From Scenedesmus sp. ARA3 (Eukaryota; Chlorophyta; Chlorophyceae; Sphaeropleales; Scenedesmaceae), in contig RWJK01001005.1 in the NCBI GenBank assembly GCA_004335835.1, positions 1-50,829 on the forward strand: 50,829 nucleotides of DNA, written 5' to 3'. A program made the translations under genes and the position numbers. How positions within the stretch are numbered: the stretch's first letter is position 1; the number at the start of each line of letters is the position of its first letter. Positions 44,937-50,829 of this stretch are shown piece after piece. The notes under the pieces are model-generated. The model worked only from the letters and a program-made list of their open reading frames with translations, ran no database searches and was not told where the DNA came from.

Positions 44937-47784
44937 GCCAGGGGCCACAAGCAGCCACTACGCAGCAACTTGCAGAAGCAGCACATACAGGACTTTGCAG
45001 TGTTCTGTGCAGGTGAGGTTGGCAGCAGCAGCGGCAGCAAATTGTCTCTGCTTTGCGTTTGCTGCAGCAAATGCTGGAGTGCCGCCAGAACATGCATATC
45101 ACTGACTAGTTGCTGTCAGTGAACGAGGTATTCCACGTGCCTTGTGGGCACACAACAGGCACTTGCACATTGTGCTTGCCCTGTGGTTTTGTGACATGCT
45201 GCCTGCTGCACCTGCCTCACGCAGCCGCGCTCTGCTACCTGTACGCTTTCCCGATCCTTCCACATGCTTCTTGCTGACTGCTACGGGTGGTGTATCTGTG
45301 CATCCAGCTGCAGCTCATGATCAGTCCCCGGCTCTGCATGCATGCCTACACCCTTTCACACTCACCCTGCCATGCTTCACACTGCGGGAACTATCCCACG
45401 CAAACACATCCCACCTCCTCAACTCATCAGCTCTGCTCTGCTCTGCTCTGCTCTGCTCTGCTCTGCTCTGCTCTGCTCTGCTCTGCTCTGTGTTGCTGCG
45501 TCTATCATCACATCTGCCAAGCAGACGTCCTGCAGCACTTTGACAGCAAGCATGGCATCCGCATGCAGAGCCTGAGCCCCTTCAATGAGCCCGCCAGCCC
45601 TGCATGGTGCCTGCAGCTGAACAACAAGCAAGAGGGATGCTACTTCAGCAACCCACGCTCACACAAGGTACGTTGATAGAGCTGTTACATTTGATTGCAT
45701 GCAAGCAGGTTGGCGACTTACGTGCGAGGTATCTATCACAGTACGCAGGCAAGCTGCTGCAGCTGCATGTGCAGCATCACATCAAAGGCAGTACAGCTGA
45801 ATAAGGACATGGTGCCATGCTCGATATACATGTGTTACAGCGCATGCAGCATTTGCTGCTGCAGGAAACTGCTGTCAGCCGCCGCCAGCCCGCCAGTCCT
45901 GCAAAGCTTCCTGCGAGCTGCAGCGCAGGCACTCTGCTGCATGCCAAGCATGTAACAAGCACGCATGTAGAGCCCGACACATGCTCCCTTGGTCTTGAAT
46001 TTCAAAAACGATTGTGACACGCCAAACATGCCATGATGGTGGAACGTCACATGTCTGACACAATCTATGCTGCTCTTGCAGGGGCTGCAAGCCCATGGCG
46101 CAGCAGCCAGCAATGCAGCGCTCCAGCGCACAACGCCGTTTCCCTGCAGGAAATCCATAGATGCACTGCATCTGCTCCCTTCTCCGGTGTCTGACACATT
46201 CTATGCTGCTCCTGCAGGTGCTGCGCGCCCTCGCGCAGCAGCCAGCACTGCAGGGCACGCAGCTCATTGCCTTCGAGCAGTTCTGCTGCCATGACACGCT
46301 CTCTGACCTGCGGCGGGTGCCAAAAGACTTGTGGCCTTCGCTGCACCGAGTCAACACGCACACCTACACCAGCAAGCACTTCTTTCAGCATCCCCTGAAG
46401 CTGCTCCTTCTGTGGCAGGTGCGCTGCGCAGCAGCAGTTTAGTTTGACCGGTCAAACAACAGCACAACACTGTGTTACTTCACAAGATGATTTTTTGGCA
46501 AGCAAGACAAGCTGATGGGCCAGCTGGCAGCCCTGCAGGATGCAGCATCAGACGAATACAGCGATTACCGGCCAGGACCAACATTCAGGCAGCGGCAACT
46601 GCAGTCTCAGCGGCTATTGTAGCCTCTGCAGCTGCATGGTGTTGTGCTGGTCACTGTGCCAAAGATGCTGCTACTCAGGTGTGCTGTGCACCAGCTGCAG
46701 TAGGGCTTACAGCAGAAGTGGCGCATGCAGCGCTTTTGAAATCTGGCGCATCCAGGCTGCACCGAACTACAGCTGGCTGGCAGCACTCACATGTTTGCCT
46801 GTAATGCCAGCTGTGTGTTAACAGAGGGATTGCAGAAGGTTGCATGCATACAGACTAGTGTGCATGTCTGGTGTGAGCATATTTCTCTGGCAAGCAAAAG
46901 GCGTTGTCTGCTGCTTGCAGGACAACACACGGTTGTGGCGGCCGCTGCTGCGCAGGCGGCTGCAGCGCCAAACAACACATGGCTAGCGGCACTCACACCT
47001 TTGCCTGTGACGCCGGCCATGTGTCTGCTGCTGCTGGCAGGACAACACGCGGCTGTGGCGGCCGCTGCTGCGCAGGCAGCTGCAGCGCCATGGCAGTAAG
47101 CCGCTGTGGGTGAGTGAGTTTGGCACTGGCCGGGGGCCGCTGGCGCTGGCCAAGCAGATTGTGAAGGACCTGGCAAAGCTGCGGCCCACTGCATGGGTGT
47201 ACTGGTGGGTGGCCTGATGAGAGGTTGTGACGCTGCTAGGTTGAAATTCACACGGTTGGCATAGTGTTTGGACTGGCGGTGCAGCCATAGCCCTGGGAAG
47301 GGTGGGGTCGCATCTGTTATTGCATGCGGGCTGCTGGCAGTGGCTATTGCTGCCATGGTCGCTGTGGGTGAGTGAGTTTGGCACTGGCCGGGGACCCCTG
47401 GCGCTGGCCAAGCAGATTGTGAAGGACCTGGCAACGCTGCGGCCCACTGCATGGGTGTACTGGTGGGTGGCTGTGCGGAGGATGTACAAGTACGCAATCA
47501 GAAGGCTGCAGGGTTTTGTATGACGGAGGTTTGTGTTGCTGCGACACGTTTGTGATAAATTGGCATAGCTGCTGCTGCAGCAACGCGGCACAGCGGGAGG
47601 GCTGGCTGCTGCAGTACACTTGGGTGGCATGGCTCTTGCAAAGCGGCTGTTCCAGGGCTCTACAGTACATGCACTAGCTGATGCCACTGCTTGTTCTTGC
47701 TTCGCTCGTGGCTGCAGGCAAGCTGTGGAAGGCATGGGAGCAAACTGGGGCTTGCTAGAAGCACCACTGGATGCCTGCTGCAGC

Positions 47785-47816
<32 letters not shown>

Positions 47817-48486
47817 GGCTGCTGCACAGGAAGCCAGCCTCACATCGGCTGCTGCAGATGCCCCCAGCAGCAGCGGCGTGGCTGTGGCAGCACAAGATGG
47901 TGCGGCAGCTGCAGGTGGCCAGGGTGACACAGCAGCAGCAGCAGCAGCCGTGTCACCGCCCCGGCACCAAGTGCTAGTGCACCGCAACTTCTTTGTGGTG
48001 CAGTTCCTGATGCAGTGCCTGCCAGCCGGCTGCAGCTACAGCCCTGTCAAGCAGCTGGGCCAGTGTGGTGTGCTGGTGCGCCGCTCCTGCAAGCATGCTG
48101 TGCTGGTGTTTGTGAACAGCAGTGTAAGCAAGCCGCAGGTACTGGCAGTGGATGCGCGTGTGTGGCTTCAGGCAGCAGCAGCAGATGGTGTGCAGGCGCG
48201 GCAGCAGCTGCGTGAGCCAGGCTGTGCAGAGAGCAGCAGTACAATTGTACAGCCTGCCGTAGGTGCAGCAGGTGCAGCAGCAGCAGCAGGCCAGGTTGTG
48301 CAGGTGCGGGTGGCTCTGTTAAGCTTGCAGGCGCTGCAGTCAGTGCAGTATAGTGCTGCAGCTGGGCTCGGCAGCAGCAGCAGCATTGGCAGTACTGTAC
48401 GCGAGCAGCAGCTAGCCGGCAATGACTGGCCTCTGAGGGTAGAGGTGCCTGCTGCCAGCTTGTGCAGGGTTGACTTTTTGGCCTGA
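43717..48486 (+). CDS. GH30-type glycoside hydrolase, endo-beta-1,6-galactanase-like
   Basis: Nine exons in phase: 43717-43804, 43901-43915 (15 nt), 44138-44321, 44492-44608, 44942-45012, 45525-45667, 46218-46418, 47041-47204, 47718-48486 (583 residues, TGA 48484-48486). Family features appear in order: WEGWGTSLAWWAHAAG near the start, NIVRYNIGGAD, EAFVNSPPYFW, SLSPFNEP with acid/base Glu180, RVNTHTYT, LWVSEFGTG with nucleophile Glu299 (119 residues on, as usual for clan A), GANWGLLEAP, then a beta-rich C-terminal domain (VLVHRNFFVVQFL, HAVLVFVNSS) interrupted by Ala/Ser runs. Both catalytic Glu are present, so it is probably active on beta-linked galactans or similar wall or extracellular polysaccharides. 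No signal peptide is visible at this ATG, and the frame stays open upstream to 43414, so the start is uncertain. Exon 7 includes a 16-residue insert after HTYT. Confidence 0.88.
44897..44936 (+). repeat. CTG tract just before the GH30 exon 5 acceptor
   Basis: About 13 CTG units ending 5 bp before the AG that opens exon 5 (44942). Confidence 0.9.
45431..45490 (+). repeat. (CTCTG)12 pentanucleotide repeat in a GH30 intron
   Basis: Twelve perfect units 34 bp before the exon 6 acceptor (45521-45524). The repeat is mostly pyrimidine on the sense strand. Confidence 0.97.
46072..47470 (+). repeat. Copies of GH30 exon 7 start and exon 8 start and end
   Basis: Exon 7 start (TGCAG, then GKGCTGCRMGCCC) is at about 46079 and 46218. 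Exon 8 start (GACAACACRCGGYTGTGGCGG) is at 46921 and exactly 120 bp later at 47041. The preceding intron block (about 46970-47030) also matches about 46765-46815. The exon 8 end (WVSEFGTG to WVYW, GTGGGTGG donor) is at 47205 and again near 47465. The second exon 8 end copy even keeps the nucleophile motif. Confidence 0.88.
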
Positions 48487-49018
48487 GCAGTGCTGGTGTA
48501 ACTGTGTCTCGCTTGTCACCGGCTCTTCTGCCCGGGCAGATTGCCAGCTGCTGAAAATGTGTCACTAGGAAACTCCCTTCCGTTGGCCCCGTCGATACGT
48601 TATCGCCGGTGCATAAGGTTGCAATTATACACCTCGGCACCGATTTTAGTGGAGATTCACCGCACAAACACCTGCAGCAAAATGACATCCTAGTCCGCTA
48701 CGGTTCCCGTCAGAGGGCTATTTTGTGCCTCCAGCACCAGCTGCAGCTATTCATTACCAGAATACAAGCACAATCACTCGCGAAAACACGAAGAAGGAAA
48801 CGTAGCGAAGGCTGCCATCGCCACTGAATCACGGAGCAAACTCTGCATGCTGCAGCGTTCAAGCAAAACATTACTATTTAACCACACAAACTGCACTGAT
48901 TGGTGATTCTCCCGTGAGAAGCGCTTGCAACACCGGGAAGCGAAGCTCAGCCACGTGCACTGAGCACTGCTGATCCGGGGGCTACAGCATGGCCAGTCAA
49001 TAGCTGCTAAGGCAGCAA
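48487..49018 (+). other. Intergenic, promoter of the papain-fold gene
   Basis: 532 bp between two plus-strand genes. An AT-richer stretch with TATTTAA near 48866-48880 is the only TATA-like sequence seen. Confidence 0.4.
48497..48501 (+). terminator. Possible poly(A) signal TGTAA for GH30
   Basis: It lies only 11 bp after the GH30 stop. If used, the 3'-UTR would be extremely short; I see no other TGTAA before the next gene. Confidence 0.35.
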
Positions 49019-50762
49019 ATGAGCTGCGGCACGGCGAGGCTGAGGCTGGCCTTCGCTGCGCTGCTGGTCGTCTTCCTTTGGGCCTCCCATCCAGTGGCAG
49101 GTGAACACCGATTGCCCGGCTTCCAGCAATTATATAACCTCTTGCGTTATTTCAGTGTCAGCTTGGCGGTCGATCGACAGCACGGCATGCCAGTGGGGCG
49201 TCACCCTTGCTTGCTCTTCTGAGCCAGGCAACGCTGTTTGCTACGGGCTAGACGCAGCTCAGTGAACGGGATTTGTAGCTTGTTTAGACTACGGCAGCCG
49301 TGCAGTGGCAGCAGCTGACACGGCGCACCGGTTGCCAGGCCTCCAGGAACACTAGCCACTAGTGCAGTGAGCAGCAGCAACAGCCAGCAGCAGCAGCTGC
49401 AGCAGGGCAGCTGCAGCAGCAGCGAGCCAACCCCATTGAACCAGCACCTCCACAATCATAGCCTCTATAAAAAACCAACCGGGTGTGACGGTGTTGTCCT
49501 GCCGCTGCATTTGCAGGCCAAGGGTTGCCAGCCAGCAGCAAAGCACGCATCTCAGACATAAAAGGTTTTGGCAAGCTGCTGCGGTACACAAAAGACGGCG
49601 CAGCATTCCGCGGAGCTTATGCAGCAAACCCCAGCAAAGCCTGCTCAGCAGCGGGCGGCAAGGGCCTCTGCGCAGCAGCAGCAGGATCGGAAGAGGCCAC
49701 AGCGCTGCTGGTAGCCACATCTCCTGCAGTGTATGATGCTCGGAATGATGCAGGAGACTTCAATTCAATCAGCCCAGTCAAAGATCAGCGGCCGTGCCAG
49801 ACGTCCGTTGCGTTTGCCATCACAGCAGCAGCAGAGGCAGCAGCAGCGTCGGCGCTGCAGATCAACGGCAGCAGCATCAGCTTATCCCAGCAAGACCTTC
49901 AGTTCTGCCCCGGGCTGCAGCGTGGCTGTTACGACAATTGGGAGATCCAGCCAGCGTTAGAACGCCTCGTTAATGACACAGTGGTCGACTCCGAGTGCCT
50001 GCCGTACACCGCGCCGCAAAGTGACGACCCGGCGAGGCTGTGTAACTACCGCTGCCGTGACCCTCCCACGGCAATCCTGCAAGGGAAGTTTGGCTACAGC
50101 CCGTTACGTGACGTCATTTCTGCGCAAAAGCAGATCCGGCGCTACGGCGCGTTCGTGACGCGCTTCAATCTGTATGAGGACTTCTTTGAGTGGGTGGCAA
50201 AGGTGCCCCAGAAGGACCCTGCTGCTGTCTACACCTGCCCCAAAAGCAGCACACCAGCCCCTGATGCCCAGGCAGTGGCTGTGGTGGGGTATGACAACGT
50301 GAAGCAAGCCTGGATTGTGAAGAACAGGTGTGAACAAGACTTGTTAGTGTTATCTTTATCAGTGTGTTGATTTGGACCCAGGCAGTGGCTGTGGTGGGAT
50401 ATGACAATGTGAAACAGGCCTGGATTGTTAAGAACAGGTGCGCTGCAGTGCTGCGAGAAGCAAGAATACATCACATGTTGTTGAGAATGCTAGATGCTTG
50501 GTTGGCCGCTCCTTGTAGGTGTGGTGAATGAATGCTGCATCAGCCTGCACGTTTGCTGCATGCTCGCGAGGGTGAAGTGCGGGGTGTTCGGCATGATGGC
50601 GCCCAGTGACACTCTCTTGTGGGGCCTCACTGCTGCTGCTGTTGCTGCTGCTGCTGCTATTTTCTGCTGTGCAGCTGGGGTGCTGCTACGGGTGACGGCG
50701 GCTTCTTCAGGTTGAAGTTCGGGGTGTGCGGCATGATGGCGCCCGGTGACACTCTCTTGTGA
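49019..50762 (+). CDS. Secreted papain-fold (C1A) protein, probable pseudoprotease
   Basis: Three exons in phase: 49019-49100, 49517-50327, 50675-50762 (326 residues, TGA 50760-50762). Exon 1 is a signal peptide (LAFAALLVVFLWASHPVAG). After a short pro-region come the papain landmarks: SISPVKDQRPCQTSVAFAIT (usual form QGxCGSCWAF), ISLSQQDLQFCPG, CLPYTAP, AVAVVGYDNVKQAWIVKN, SWGAATGDGGFFRLKFGVCG and a C-terminal MMAPGDTLL. The catalytic Cys position is Ser124 (codon TCC, 49804-49806) and the catalytic His position is Gln279 (codon CAG, 50269-50271); Asn of the KN-SWG motif is kept. With both dyad residues changed, peptidase activity is unlikely. The last exon has further copies to the window edge, so the true 3' end could lie beyond it. 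Confidence 0.82.
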
Positions 50763-50829
50763 CACACTGCTGCTGCTGCTGCTGCTGCTTTGTGCTGTGC
50801 AGCTGGGGCGCTGCTACGGGTGACCGCGG
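50370..50829 (+). repeat. Copies of papain-fold exon 2 end and exon 3
   Basis: Exon 2 end (QAVAVVGYDNVKQAWIVKN, then donor) at 50327 is repeated about 108 bp later, ending near 50436. Exon 3 acceptors (GTGCAG, then CTGGGGYGCTGCTACGG) lie at 50675 and 50803. The exon 3 tail (GGGGTGTKCGGCATGATGGC) is at about 50580 and 50711. CTG tracts precede both acceptors. Confidence 0.9.

Noticed and set aside
1..50829. CRISPR-like interpretation of the short regular repeats (130-bp and 23-bp arrays)
   Set aside because: The repeats are direct, adjoining copies containing coding sequence and splice sites, in a eukaryotic intron-rich context. There are no repeat-spacer units or cas genes.
1..50829. Assembly artefact as the sole cause of the exon-edge copies
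   Set aside because: The copies differ by many substitutions and small indels and vary in length, which simple read or haplotype errors would not produce. It is still worth testing with independent reads.

Overview
This is nuclear DNA of a green alga. Its genes are intron-rich, with GT-AG introns and coding sequence split into many short exons. CAG/CTG triplets are dense everywhere. TGTAA, the chlorophyte poly(A) signal, follows several stops. The products are also plant/algal: a chloroplast-type site-2 protease, an octotricopeptide-repeat-like (OPR) protein and a plant-type GH30 glycosidase. A chlorophyte of the Sphaeropleales/Scenedesmaceae kind fits, but this is inference. The sequence contains one assembly gap of 642 N (23499-24140).

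I built eight gene models by joining exons at GT/AG borders with matching reading phase. Minus strand, 1-9986: a secreted Cys-rich multidomain protein with 12 exons, running off the left edge. Minus, 11330-13507: a small 5-exon protein, possibly microtubule-associated. Plus, 13810-16438: site-2 protease (M50), divergent from the previous gene. Plus, 17789-24261: COBW/CobW metal-chaperone GTPase, interrupted by the gap. Minus, 25512-27082: coiled-coil protein with a Cys/His C-terminus, 5' end unresolved. Plus, 27223-29500: SnoaL/NTF2-like plastid-type protein, divergent from the previous gene. Plus, 33168-38666: single-exon, 1832-residue Gln/Ala-rich OPR-like protein. Plus, 43717-48486: GH30 glycosidase. 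Plus, 49019-50762: secreted papain-fold protein whose catalytic Cys and His both appear to be replaced. The stretches 29501-33167 and 38667-43716 hold no gene I can support.

The most striking feature is not one gene but how the genes are built. Nearly every multi-exon gene carries partial tandem copies of its own exon edges (acceptor plus exon start, or exon end plus donor) inside the adjoining intron, or just past the stop. The copies are diverged, usually 90-150 bp apart, come in two to five, and mostly keep a usable splice site while leading into stops or wrong frames. The COBW gene has such copies at most of its exon borders. This looks like ongoing local tandem duplication that makes decoy or alternative splice sites, and perhaps the introns themselves.

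The genes do not form an obvious pathway. Several products look organellar (site-2 protease, SnoaL-like protein, possibly the OPR-like protein). Others look secreted (Cys-rich protein, papain-fold protein).
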